A stretch of DNA of 64,000 nt from Anastrepha obliqua. Its lineage: Eukaryota; Arthropoda; Insecta; Diptera; Tephritidae. Position numbers and translations under genes: made by a program. This document shows, piece after piece, positions 1 to 11,136 of this stretch (positions are counted from its first letter, which is position 1; each line of letters opens with the position of its first letter). The stretch is from positions 128,339,784-128,403,783 of the forward strand of contig NC_072893.1 of the NCBI RefSeq assembly GCF_027943255.1, in the 5' to 3' direction. The notes below the pieces were generated by a model. That model was given only the letters and a program-made list of their open reading frames with translations. It was not told the origin of the DNA and did no database searches.

Positions 1-161
1 AAACCGAAGTACCATGATTCACGTAAACCTATAGTGCGGCACACCAAATCAAATAGTTCTTGTCCACTCTCCCGATGCCCCAAATTGAATTCTAATTCTG
101 AATCGAAGGTTACTACCTTCACTGGCAATGAGCGATTTTTCTTCGACCGAAATGGACTCAT
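1..161 (-). CDS. Mer: Merlin (ERM-family tumour suppressor), N-terminal exon, cut by window edge
   Basis: Merlin is a FERM-domain protein of the cell cortex. It links membrane proteins to the Hippo growth-control pathway. Reading the minus strand from an ATG at 161 gives MSPFRSKKNRSLPVKV, then a beta strand with TFDSELEF, and then ELFDLVCRTIGLRESWYFG. This is the start of FERM lobe F1, and the opening MSPF plus the RTIGLRE..YFG block are hallmarks of Merlin rather than Moesin. The frame is open to the window edge (53 codons plus 2 nt), so the rest of the gene lies to the left. No in-frame ATG competes with this start. The next gene (1058-1499) is on the same strand, so the roughly 900 bp between them should hold the Merlin promoter and leader. 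I am confident of the family and fairly confident of the start. Confidence 0.9.
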   Translation of the reverse strand, partial: MSPFRSKKNRSLPVKVVTFDSELEFNLGHRESGQELFDLVCRTIGLRESWYFG

Positions 162-1057
162 TATTGTGCAGACATTAGTTTATTATGTTTTGAAGTTGCT
201 GTTATTACTTAGTTGACAGAAACTTGTTTTTGTTTTGTTATGCTACCCAATTTGTTGCTACATATTTTTCGAAAAACAAAAAAAACCGTTTGGTTGAGAT
301 TTTTTATTAAATCCTCATAGCTTATTTGACACTTTTTAAGGCACATAAATTTACATTACGCTCGCTATACGACAGCTGTCAACCACTAATCACTTTTATG
401 GTTTAATTATAATTTGTATACCCTTTTTATTATAAAATTTCATCTTTGTGTTACAGCGTGATCAACAAATGTGCAAACAATCAAAAATAAATTAAATGAA
501 GTGAGAGCGAACTGTCAATCGGCCCAAAAGCGAAGCAACAAATTGTTGTTGTATGAAAGGAGCATAAAATCATTCTTGGCATAAATAACAGACAAATACG
601 CGCGCACTGAATATACCTCCGCGTTTCAGGAGTTCACAAACAAAAATAATTTATTGCTTTTCAAGACGACTTTTACAAGCAAATAGTATTTGGCTTTTAT
701 AATAGCTTAAGATTATTTTCAATAATTGATGTTTACAATCACTTAAAAAAATCTAATCTTTACTTTCACTATCCAGCCAGACTTCAGATGCATTAAATTG
801 TTATGTTTATGTTAATCCGAAAAAATCTTTCAAATTACTTGATAATAGCACAAACGAAAAAAAATCAAAAAACAAAAACATCACTTAGCGTTTATCCATT
901 TAGTTATACTATTTGTTATCTTACATCCTAAAATTAGTTATCATCAGAAATAGATGCCTTAGCTTGTATAAGCTTGCTTTTGTTTACTGCTGCAATTTGC
1001 TTTGTTCATATGAACATTTTCTGTTGCAATTGCCACCTTATCTCTCTTATTTTCGCT
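162..1057. other. Spacer between Merlin and the small FAM104-like gene
   Basis: This AT-rich stretch has no coding frame I can support. It should contain the Merlin leader and promoter (minus strand) and the 3' untranslated region of the gene that starts at 1499. I could not fix a TATA box, initiator or polyadenylation site with confidence. Confidence 0.5.
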
Positions 1058-1499
1058 CTATACAACACACCTCTTAAGACGTTCCAAATGCAATTCATAC
1101 AATAACTTATTCTTAATATAATAGAATGGATTCTCAGCTTCGTTCAGGTCTGGTGCATAAGGATGTTGCAAGTGTATTTGTTGTTGCTGATGATGCTCAG
1201 CAGCAGTCATATCATGTTTATTATGCAAATGCATATTTAAAGCACTGGTACAGATGTGGTTACTGTTGTATACCTGAGCTAAATTAACTTGTTTTGTGTG
1301 GTCATTAAAATGCAGTTGTTGTAATGCCTGCTGGGGCTCATCCAAATTTGTCAAATGCAGCTGATTGATCCGTTTGGACAGTGGCGTTGAATCACAGATG
1401 TCATCTTCCCGACTTCTTTTTCTGCACAAAAAGGAAAATGTATATGAGTTTCACTACATTATTGAAATTTATTTACCTTTTGTCGATTAAACCTGACAT
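1058..1499 (-). CDS. Small conserved nuclear-type protein with FAM104/VCF-like C-terminus
   Basis: There are two coding exons on the minus strand. Exon 1 (1499-1477) encodes MSGLIDK plus two bases. A 55-nt GT-AG intron follows (1476-1422), ending in TTTTGTGCAG. Exon 2 (1421-1058) completes the arginine codon and runs to the stop, giving 128 residues. The N-terminus KRKRSREDD looks like a nuclear localisation signal. The middle is rich in Q, H and N. The C-terminus, PYAPDLNEAENPFYYIKNK followed by LLYELHLERLKR, is the best conserved-looking part and resembles the short C-terminal helix of the FAM104 (VCP nuclear cofactor) family. That assignment is from memory of the motif and is tentative. 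The splice-created frame and the sensible start favour a real gene over chance. The longer frame that begins upstream at 1693 is leader sequence in a different phase. Confidence 0.7.
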
Positions 1500-3211
1500 T
1501 TTGTGAAAATTATTTTTATTTTTCCCTGAAGTACTCCGTATTTACGTTTTCTTTTTTTTTTGTAGTAATTGCGAATCGTTGTATAATGAGGGATTGGTTG
1601 ATTGGCTGTGTTCACCGCGTACGGATAATCGAAGGGTTGCATAAAACGAGTTTTGGGAACTCCGCGATGACTTGGGAAAAAATATTTACACAAGAATAAA
1701 TAAATATTTTTTCTTTTGTTTTTATATATTATACGATATAACTTTTCAAGCTAGATAATACAATGAAAAAAAGTAAAATAAATCATATTTGCTTCGCAAA
1801 GCTTTTAATTTATAATATAAGAAGAATATCTGCTTCAGTTTTTAGAACAAACTTGGTGAACTTTAATAATATCAAGTATTAAATTAAGTACTAAAATGCA
1901 CTATCAAAACTTTTAAATGTGGATCATAAGTAGTTTGAGGTACTTTCTGTGAATCAATTCTGCTGAGAAGTCAAAGCGACACTGTGTCTTAGCATAGGAG
2001 AACAAAGAAGAGGAAGCAGTGTGTGGAAGGAGACGTGAATAAGAAGTGGAGGAAATTATTTCATAGAGCCCAGCCCCAGCTAAAAAATAGTGATTTTAAC
2101 AAAAATATGTAAGTAAATTAACAAAAAATAGTGAAATTTTAAAATCTCAAGGTGTACATGTTATGTGGACGTTGAAATTGTGTTAATTTTTGATAAAATT
2201 CGTATGAAAATTTGCAAAACAAAAATGGAATGGAAAGAGAAAATTCTTAAGAGTGAAAAGTGACTGTGCTGTGTATGACACAGGGTGCAGAACAGCGATG
2301 ACGATGACTGCGTACGAGCAAACGAATGATATTTGGCAGTGACGTTAGCGGCGGAAGAACGGCGAGGGCAACTGCGAAGCAGTGCAATCTCGAAGGAATG
2401 CGATAAAAAATTGCAACAACCACACGCACTCACGCGTGTCACATTATCGCCAAGTGTGGCCAATTCTGAACCGCATCCAATGAGATACGACACGAAATAA
2501 ACCCAAGAGGGCGTCAAAAACCCACAACAAGCTATATTGTATATGCGTCTACTTATGTCACAATACAAAAAAATTAATATTTTTCCTGTTTGTTGCATTT
2601 TATTTTTGTTTGTTTGTTAATTACTTTCACGTTTTTGAAACTTAAAAAAGTTCTGTGCTAAATTCCACAAAACTAGTTTTGGAGTACATCAAAATATGTG
2701 CAAACGATAAAAAAGAAACAAATTGCACCAAGCAGCAGTGCAGTCGACTTTGCCGTCGGCGTCGCACATTTTCACCGACGCCAATGAAGTTCCCTTTATG
2801 TTATTAGATGTCGCGTAGGAAGTTGAGGGAGAAAGGGAAATAAAGTACAATAAATATATGTAAGTACATTTATGTGGCAGATAGTCAGCATAGAAGAAAA
2901 CGAAAACTACTGGCTACGGGAGTTTTCGCTTATCAAAATTCGATGTTGCTTGAGTCATAGTTCTCCAAAAGATACGGACTACAACGCTGCTTAAAAGTAA
3001 ACGCACACTCACGCGCATATGCACTACATACTACGTGCATGGATGTAAATTGGCTGTTGACTGACAGAACAGTTCGTGCATTTATATATAAATTTTTTTT
3101 ATGGAACAGTAGACAAATACGATTGTGTGATCATAAGCATAGAGGCTAGTGTACCACTGCTTGCAATAAACAGGAATTAATGATTAACTGACGAATGAAT
3201 GGGTAGACGGT
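1500..3211. other. Divergent upstream region between the small minus-strand gene and Cdc42
   Basis: No convincing coding frame is present. The region should hold the leader of the gene ending at 1499 and, to the right, possibly the first non-coding exon of Cdc42, because the Cdc42 coding exon is preceded by a splice acceptor at 7680. A purine-rich stretch at about 1960-2108 followed by a GTAAGT at 2109 is one possible leader exon, but nothing in the sequence decides it. The frames on the minus strand at 2161-2598 have no recognisable content. Confidence 0.4.
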
Positions 3212-3394
3212 TAATACACACTCACCCGCTAACACTGGTGTCACAAGGCAGTGTTCACTAATGTGAGTGTATAAAAAATTCTTCGCATAAATTATTACAA
3301 GCATTTAGGCAAAGAAGAAGAGCGAGGGAAGCTAAAAGAAAGAAAGATAGGCATATATTTCCGAGGGTTGCTATTATCATTTCTGGCGTAGAAA
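3212..3394. repeat. 183-bp direct repeat, left copy, flanking a LINE
   Basis: This segment matches 5261-5443 at a constant offset of 2049 bp. I found only two differences (G at 3253 against A at 5302; T at 3348 against C at 5397). Its last 33 bp (from 3362) are the terminal inverted repeat of a mariner-like element that continues after the right copy. The insert between the two copies is an I-type LINE. Confidence 0.93.
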
Positions 3395-5260
3395 CGGATG
3401 CCCTGTTGCACATCGACTACCATGTGGCAAAGTCCTTATCAACGCACAACCACATCTCTATATTGTCAATAGACTTTGAAAAAGCTTTCAAAAGGATAGG
3501 AGCACATGTTATTTTAGAGAAACTTCGACAATGGCAGGTTGGACCAAAAATTTTTAAATTCGTTAAATCTTTTCTTATAAACCGAAAAATCCGAGTCAAG
3601 GTAAATGGCATTCATTCCAATCTACATCCATTAACGAACGGTATCCCCCAAGGGTCACCACTCTCGGTCTTACTTTTTTCGATCGCATTTAACGAAATCA
3701 GCAACATAATTCTAAAACATAAACTTGTAGACCACTGTGCTTACGCCGACGACGTTTTCATACTATGCAAAGCGAAGGAATTTTCCGAATCCAATCAAAT
3801 CCTTGAAGATGTTTTGAAAGAAATTGAGGACTGGACCATAACTTCGGGGGCAAAAACTTCGCTCGAAAAAAGGAAAAGGCTACACATATGCAAAAAAACC
3901 AAAAGCGATTATCACACCCACTCAATAAAACTAAACCAACAACCAATCGAAAACGTCCAAGAACTCCGTATATTAGGACTCATATTCACAAAAAACTACT
4001 CTTGGAAGCCTATTTGCCTTCCGCACCACCCCAATAAGAATCCTCCATATTGAATCTGGCTTGCCTACACTTGAAGAACGAATCCAAGAAATCAACTCTA
4101 AACTTATCCCAAAAACACTTTTCTTAAATACATCAATTATAAAAGATGACGTAAAAAAACTGCTACCATCCAAAAGAAGTTACAACGTTACGCCTGCTCT
4201 ACGCAAAATCATTAATGTTTCCCGCGGATATAACTTAGAAACAAAACCGCAAACACTCTCCTATTATAATCCTCCTTGGAAATTAAGCACTCACACATGT
4301 GATATCACACTTCATACACATAAAAAAGACAACACCACCAATCCAATATTTAAGCAGCTTTTTCTCGAAAAGGTCAATACCCATAAAAATAACGGCTGGT
4401 CAATCGTCTTTACTGACGGATCTAGAACGGAAGACAATGTTGCATACAGCGTAACATCCGAAGATGTCATATTTTTAAGTTTAAAAGCCATGTTCCCTTA
4501 CTCTTCTATCCAGAAAAAGACGAAAACCATAATATGCTCCGACAGTTTGTCAGTCATCCAAGCGGCTAGTAATCCCACTTGCAACAAATGGGAAACTGTT
4601 AATCAAATAAGGGATTTGCTAATAAAAAACAGTAAACTACTAAAACTACTGTGAGTCCCAGGACACACAGGTATCGAGGGAAACACTTATGCCGATAATG
4701 CAGCGAAATTCGCTTGCAATGCCCCAATTATAATCAGCCCAAAAACAGAAAGACTCGATATAAAACGACATAAATACATGCATAATACACAAACAGCGGC
4801 AGTCATTAAAAAACTACAAGCATGAACACTATTCCAATATTAATAAGAATGGAAACCCTCCACTCTACCCAACAAATATACACGGATTTAAAACCCGAAT
4901 TTTTTCCCGCCTTCGCCTAGGCCATACAACACAGACCCATGAACATATCTTAAAAAAAGAAAATCACCCTACCTGTACAACCTGCAACACAAACCAAACA
5001 TTGGACCACATCCTCAACAAATGTCCAAATCACGCCAACGCAAGAAAAGAAATTCTGAACTCAGAACAAATAAGCGACATCCTCGCCATTCCCAGTCACT
5101 CAAACATCGAAAAAATAAGCAAATTTATTAAAACTATCGAAATTACAATATAACAAATAATCTAGACACCCACAGACGACACAGAGCTGATGGCCTCTGC
5201 AGCCAATGCTCAAATATAATTTTAGTACTGGTATTCATACCAGTCACTAAATAATAATAA
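3395..5260 (+). mobile_element. 5'-truncated I-type non-LTR retrotransposon (LINE), degenerate
   Basis: The left part encodes a reverse transcriptase core. It shows LSIDFEKAF (motif A), NGIPQGSPLSVLLF and the catalytic YADDV, followed by a frame break near 4051. A second frame (4061-4654) carries an RNase H domain with VFTDGSRTED and ICSDSLSVIQAA. After an in-frame TGA, PGHTGIEGN and a C-terminal CTTCNTNQTLDHILNKCP cysteine cluster follow. The element ends in a (TAA)n run at about 5249-5263. RNase H plus a TAA tail is typical of the I clade. It starts abruptly inside the reverse transcriptase, so it is 5' truncated. Several stops and frame shifts make it inactive. The 183-bp direct repeats on both sides mark its insertion into a mariner element. 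Confidence 0.85.
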
Positions 5261-5443
5261 TAATACACACTCACCCGCTAACACTGGTGTCACAAGGCAG
5301 TATTCACTAATGTGAGTGTATAAAAAATTCTTCGCATAAATTATTACAAGCATTTAGGCAAAGAAGAAGAGCGAGGGAAGCTAAAAGAAAGAAAGACAGG
5401 CATATATTTCCGAGGGTTGCTATTATCATTTCTGGCGTAGAAA
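5261..5443. repeat. 183-bp direct repeat, right copy, flanking a LINE
   Basis: This is the second copy of the segment at 3212-3394 and differs at two positions. It begins exactly where the TAA tail of the LINE ends and runs 33 bp into the mariner-like element at 5411. It is therefore best read as a very long target-site duplication, or as a duplication made together with the insertion. Confidence 0.93.
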
Positions 5444-6015
5444 TTGATGTTCAATAGCATTTCGCATTCGTTGTCCAGCCGTTTTTTTACAGGTTTTTTT
5501 TTAAATTGTGTTATATTCAAGGCGACCACATGTTTTACCACAAAGTAAGCATTCAAAATCTTATTAATGCTTGTCATACTAATGCCCAAGGATGTCTCAA
5601 TCTTACGGTATGTGACGTGCACATGGTCACTCAATCATTTCCTGTGCTGCATCGGTGTTTCCTGGCACAATAACTGATTTTGGACGACCTTCCCGGAATT
5701 GATCGGTGACCGAATAGCGACCACGAAAAAATTCATCGCACTAAATTTTAATCGCCGTGTAATAATTATAGTTCGTCAATGCGTTCTTAGCTTGTTAATC
5801 TACGTCGAAGTTTGTTAAAAATGTACCGACGAAAATGTTCACGGTTTAATTCCATTTTTGCCGAGATGAATTTTTAAAGCCACTAAGCAACACTAATAGG
5901 GCTTATAGATCAAGACGTTCCGAGTCCATTTATAGTGAAATATTGACAAACATCAAATGGCGCCTGACAGCATCATAAGTATCCAAGGCCCGAAAATATA
6001 AATAGCAACCCTCGT
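5411..6015 (-). mobile_element. Mariner-like element, internally deleted, with N-terminal transposase remnant
   Basis: The left end CGAGGGTTGCTATTATCAT and the reverse complement of the right end, CGAGGGTTGCTATTTATAT, form terminal inverted repeats. The minus strand encodes broken pieces of a mariner transposase N-terminus. They are a MELNREHFR-like start near 5855, FREGRPKSV, and a helix-turn-helix segment TYRKIETSLGISMTSINKIL near 5590. The catalytic half is missing and stops interrupt the frame. At about 605 bp it is a non-autonomous, MITE-sized relic. Its left terminus is present twice (3362-3394 and 5411-5443) because a LINE inserted 33 bp inside it. The right side shows TA next to the repeat; the left side does not. 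Confidence 0.8.
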
Positions 6016-6501
6016 ATGCACACTATGTGCATATTCGACATAAATTAATGTATTTATACATTTAACGCTGGACGGCGAACAGTGGAATGAAGCAAATGGC
6101 AATTGGTAGAGCGGTGTTCAACAACGTTATCTTCAATTAAGTTTGCCTGATGTTAATTCGAATTGCCTGACACTGATACCTACCTACTTTTTACATTTTC
6201 TAATGCTACGTAATTGGCTGCGGACTTAGCGAAGGGAAGAAACACAACGTTAAATATTTGTAATGAAAGATGAGCCATAAAGAAACTTACGTTTCTTTCA
6301 ATTGGGTAGGCTTATTTGATCAAAGTCAAATATGTATCCAAAGATGTTCGCAACAAACAAAAAAACAGTTCATTTCCTTTTTATATCGCGTCGCGACACA
6401 TAGTAGCGCAATCGTAAATTGCGTCTAGATGCAACCTTATACCTAGAACGACATTAGCATTAGCTATTATTTGCGATCAGCGCCGGTCTAAACCAAAGTT
6501 G

Positions 6502-6640
6502 GCCGTTCCCACGACAGTCGGTTATACGTAAAAGGAAAAACTTAATTTCCGGATTAATATCCGGCCAAGGACGGTCATTTCAGCAGGATTTCCCAACCAA
6601 TCATTTAAAATGATTATGCACGTACAACAACAACAACCAA
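6502..6640 (+). repeat. Short CAA-tailed repeat, copy A
   Basis: This repeat runs from GTTCCCACGACAGTCGGTTA through GGATTAATATCCGGCCAAGG and CAGCAGGATTTCCC to ACAACAACAACAACC. The same order of blocks occurs at 7111-7240, more weakly at 40256-40415, and in part at 52276-52375. The first block also matches the 5' end of the minus-strand LINE at 15118. It has no coding content. Confidence 0.65.
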
Positions 6641-7430
6641 AGTGGGCACTGTGACAAGGCAGTTGCGGTTGAACTCTTGAAGACCTTCGACAACGTCGGC
6701 ATGAAATTCAGGTCGAAGATGTTCATAATAGCGATAGAGAGATTTGTGAGTAATATTTTTTACTTAATGCGAAGTACCGTAAAACCGACGAAAATATGGT
6801 GAGCCGAGATTAGTCTCAACATTAAAGCAGTATCTCTGGGCAGGGCTCGTAGTAAGCGAAAGTAAGTATCCAGTTCTCATCTTAGATGCTAAACCTCTAT
6901 TGAAAAAATACAACGAGGCAACCAAGTCCATGTCAAACAATTCCGCTGGCTGCAGCTTGATAGCAAGAGATCTCTACTCTATTAATTTGCAACCCTCAGC
7001 GTTTGCAGGCATTAAGGGCTAAATGTTCACATGTTGGACGGCAGCGATAAAGTTAATTCTCAAACTAAATCCGCTATTTGGCTAGGAAAGGATTTAGATC
7101 TGTCTTTAGGCTGTCGTTCCCACGACTGTCGGTTTTACGTTACCGGAACGACTCGGATTTATATCCGGCCAAGGATTGTTACTCCGGCAGCATTCCCCGT
7201 GCATGTAGAGGGAATGTTTATGCTGTTTAAACAACAACCTCTTCTAAAGATAACGCAACAAGCGTGTAGCCTCCGCCGCACTTCCCAGAAATAAACGGTT
7301 CAATCTCGAAGAAGGAGGGATCTGAAGAGACTTGACAACTGGTTGATATTCATGAACGCGTTAAATGTAGAGAAGTCTGCCACCTCTTACCTTTTCCAAA
7401 TGTAGTTCAGAAAAACTCAACTCAACTGAA
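6641..7430 (+). pseudogene. Decayed LINE reverse transcriptase fragments with a repeat inserted
   Basis: Two small stretches recall a LINE reverse transcriptase: VELLKTFDNVG at about 6680 (motif A-like), and KRLDNWLIFMNALNVEKSAT at about 7325 (the region just after the YADD motif in many LINEs). No continuous frame links them, and a CAA-tailed repeat lies between them at 7111-7240. I cannot assign a clade. This may be an old relative of the LINE at 12035-15118. Confidence 0.4.
7111..7240 (+). repeat. Short CAA-tailed repeat, copy B (best preserved)
   Basis: The blocks GTTCCCACGACTGTCGGTTT, ACGTTACCGGAACGACTCGG, TTTATATCCGGCCAAGG, CTCCGGCAGCATTCCC and TATGCTG followed by AACAACAACC are in the same order as in copy A. 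The first 45 bp closely match the 5' end of the LINE at 15118 (minus strand), which carries GTTCCCATGGCAGCCGGTTC followed by ACGTTACCGGAATGACTCGG. Confidence 0.7.
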
Positions 7431-7668
7431 ATTCAATTGAGCTTTTCGGAAAAACATTTGCGATTTTATGAAATACAGTTGGAAAAGGTGTAGTGTTCCG
7501 TTGCGCCCTCATCTAATTCACTGTAGTTTTGTGTCGCTGTCAAATATTAAAAATAAAAAAAAACTTACGACAACAGGGATTTGATACGAAAATAAATTGA
7601 AAAATTAGAAAATTACCTTACTTTGGTTTTGACCATTTTTTAAATATTATACAATTCTATAGAAAACG

Positions 7669-8429
<761 letters not shown>

Positions 8430-9508
8430 TTTTATGTATTTATATACTATAAATGGCATTAAATAGCAAGAAAATCCACAATAACAACAAAATAAGCTTG
8501 CAGCCGCGTATGATTTCTTTCTATGCCCAGAAAATCAAACTAAATTTGTAAAAGTTTGTCGAGTCGAGTCAACACTTGATTGAAGTGTGTAAACAGTAAT
8601 GTAGTGTGGTGGTAATGGCGAAAAGTAAAAAAATACAATAACAAAAAATGTATGGTTAGCGTCGAAAGAGTTGAATTGTGTTAGGAAGGAAAGGGGTTGT
8701 CTATAATGTAAAATGAACACATGGAAATAAACATACACACAAATAGCAATAAATAGCGTTTCTTCTAAAAAACAACAATAATAATTATTGAAGAATGGCA
8801 TTGTATAATTCAGGCGTTCGTATCGCAATTTTTCTAATACATCAAAAATATATGATGAAATAAAAATTATAAAATACAAAAATATGTATGTATACGCTAT
8901 AAATGCAAAAGTAAATACAATGAATTAATTAGAGCAAAAACAAAAACAAAAAACAGCAAAGTAATAATACAAATATGCAAGTTACTGCAACTTTCAATTT
9001 AAATTTGATATTTCAAAGCAAGGAGGACGCGATTGACAAACACACACACAAACATAAGCGTTAAAAAATATAAAATAAAATTAAAAGTAACCACAAAAAA
9101 TACTTACAATAAAAATTAAACAAAAAATGATTGTAGTTCGGCATTACAAAATGAACTAATGATGCATTTTTAATATTTTTATATACATACATTATCAATT
9201 TTTACATTACTTTAGTTATAGACATTATAAATATTGATTTCAGATATTAAAATAAAAATTGTAACAAAAACAATAAAATTACAACTTAAAACTAAAGCAT
9301 TTTTGTTTTTTTTAGTGTAGACTACGTAAAAGTAGCCTCACGTGAGGTGAGTATTTAAACTAAGATTAAAACTACCCGATCACTCGTTTAAACTTAGTTT
9401 AGCTGAAAATCAGGGTAAACGCGCACTTAATATACAAATAAACACCTCCCCTGAATGTGGATTGCGGTTATTCTGCCACCAATCATTGATCAAGTTATAA
9501 ATATAAAT
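8430..9508 (+). other. Cdc42 3' untranslated region and convergent spacer
   Basis: This is A-rich sequence with many AATAAA-type signals (for example near 8726) and no coding frame. It separates the convergent 3' ends of Cdc42 and the Qri7-like gene. The exact cleavage site cannot be read from the sequence. Confidence 0.6.
9336..9347. repeat. 12-bp perfect palindrome with CACGTG core
   Basis: CCTCACGTGAGG is its own reverse complement and contains an E-box core (CACGTG). It lies in the spacer between two convergent 3' ends. A regulatory role is possible but unsupported. Confidence 0.35.
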
Positions 9509-9509
9509 T

Positions 9510-11016
9510 TTATTGCATCGCTTGCACACCAGCCCGCGCCCGCCATTTGGATGCTTGCACCCATTTGCATTTGATTTTCGCTTGTGCTACTGCGTCCAAC
9601 ATGCACTCGCCTAATTTTGCCTTTCCACGTATGTGTACGGCATCATAATCCCAACGCAAGCAGCTGGGATTTTCCGCTATTTGCTCGACGGCATTCCATG
9701 CAATCATAACACCATTGTCCGAACAATACTTCTTCGATGGCCGGTACGTTTTAAAGTCGTAATGTTCAGCTAAATGTGCGAGATCATTAAAAATGTAGTC
9801 ATTATTAGCCACACCACCTGATACAACTAATGAACGCGGCCCTTCTCCAAACCACGATAAGGTGTATTCGAGTGCGCGCTGCGTGCGATTCATTAAATGG
9901 CGGCTTACTGCCGCCAGCAGGCCAGAGCAGAAGTCGTGGTAGTTACGAATGATGCCGTCTGGTGGAGTGCCTGCTAGGAAATGGCAAGCTGTTAATTGAC
10001 ATTCCTAATTTGTCAGGCGGCCTAAGTGTATATCACTTGAAACGACCGCCCAACATGAAGTAAACGTAACCATTTTTAACGCTCACCTTCTCGACCCTCC
10101 GCAGCGCGTATATTACGAAATGAATTATTTTTAATACCTGCAAAACTGAAGTTGCAGTTACGTTCGCGCGCAAGCGGCAGAGGAAATTCGAAGGCAGCTG
10201 GATTCTGCGCACTTTTTGCTGCATCCTCCACCGCTTGACCACCATTCCAATGTTGATACTTAGGCAAGAGATGCAAACGTAGTCGGCGTGCTATTTTATC
10301 GAAGGCTTCACCGGGTGCGTCGTCGATCGATTCGCCGAGTAGAGCGAATTGTATAGCACTGCGCACATAAACCAATTGACTGTGACCGCCGCTGATGAGG
10401 AGGCATAAAAAGGGATATGGTATATTTTGCTCCATGCGCGCCTGCAAAGCATGTGCTTCCATATGATGCACTGGCACCAGTGGCTTGTTATATTTGCGTG
10501 CGATATGTTTAGCGAAGCGCGTCCCAACAAGCAAGCTTAATGGAAGTCCTGTATATGAAAAATTATATTAGTTTTAGAAAGCCATAAGAGGTTGATTGCT
10601 GCTAACCTGGCCTTGTTGTTATGCCAATGGCATCCAACTGACTGGGTAACATTTTCGCTTCTTTCATGCAGCGCTCAAAAATTTCAACGATCTTTGCGCG
10701 ATGCAAGTCCTGGGCGCGCGGGGGAATGATACCACCGTATCTTCGACGAATTAGAGGATTTGGATATTAATATTAATTTTACGAGTTTATCGGTAGGCCA
10801 TATAGCTGATTTTTACTCATCAGATACTCACCTTGTATGGAATTTCTGCTGTGAGTGCAAGACATTACCGAGGACATCGCCCTTCTCGTTGACCAGCGCA
10901 ATGCCTGTATCATCACATGAAGTCTCGATACCAAGCACATTTAAGTGACGAGTTGTTGCCAAGTTATATGCACAATTTTTCAGAAGTCCTGACATTCGTG
11001 CCGAGCACGTAAACAT
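9510..11016 (-). CDS. Mitochondrial tRNA N6-adenosine threonylcarbamoyltransferase (Qri7/OSGEPL1)
   Basis: This enzyme transfers the threonylcarbamoyl group to adenosine 37 of ANN-decoding mitochondrial tRNAs (t6A). Four exons on the minus strand (11016-10832, 10740-10607, 10548-10087, 9970-9510) join in frame to 413 residues. LGIETSCDDTG opens the ASKHA fold. HMEAHALQAR (135-139) supplies the metal-binding histidines. ISGGHSQLV, GEAFDKIARRL, NFSFAGIKN, SGGVANND and CSDNGVMIAW follow in the family order. I chose the ATG at 11016 because MFTCSARMSGLLKNCAYNL makes a basic, acid-poor mitochondrial presequence; ATGs at 11046 or 10995 are possible. The AATAAA at 9514-9509 overlaps the stop codon. 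From memory the D. melanogaster orthologue is CG14231. Confidence 0.95.
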
Positions 11017-11136
11017 TTTATTGCTTTTATTACTTTTATGCAACATAAAAAATAAACACCGGCCTGTTGACACCTCTATAGTTAGTGCTGCCAACTTTTG
11101 GATTTCAAAACACACCAAAACTACTGAAAAAGCCAT

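Noticed and set aside
34..216. Plus-strand small protein
   Set aside because: It begins at GTG and lies antisense to the well-supported Merlin start.
1487..1693. Minus-strand 68-residue protein upstream of the small gene
   Set aside because: It starts with a non-ATG codon in another phase and overlaps the leader of the spliced gene.
2161..2598. Minus-strand 145-residue frame
   Set aside because: No family features, low complexity, and no splice or promoter support.
8535..8879. Minus-strand 114-residue hydrophobic frame
   Set aside because: It lies antisense to the AT-rich Cdc42 3' untranslated region; its composition explains the phenylalanine- and tyrosine-rich translation.
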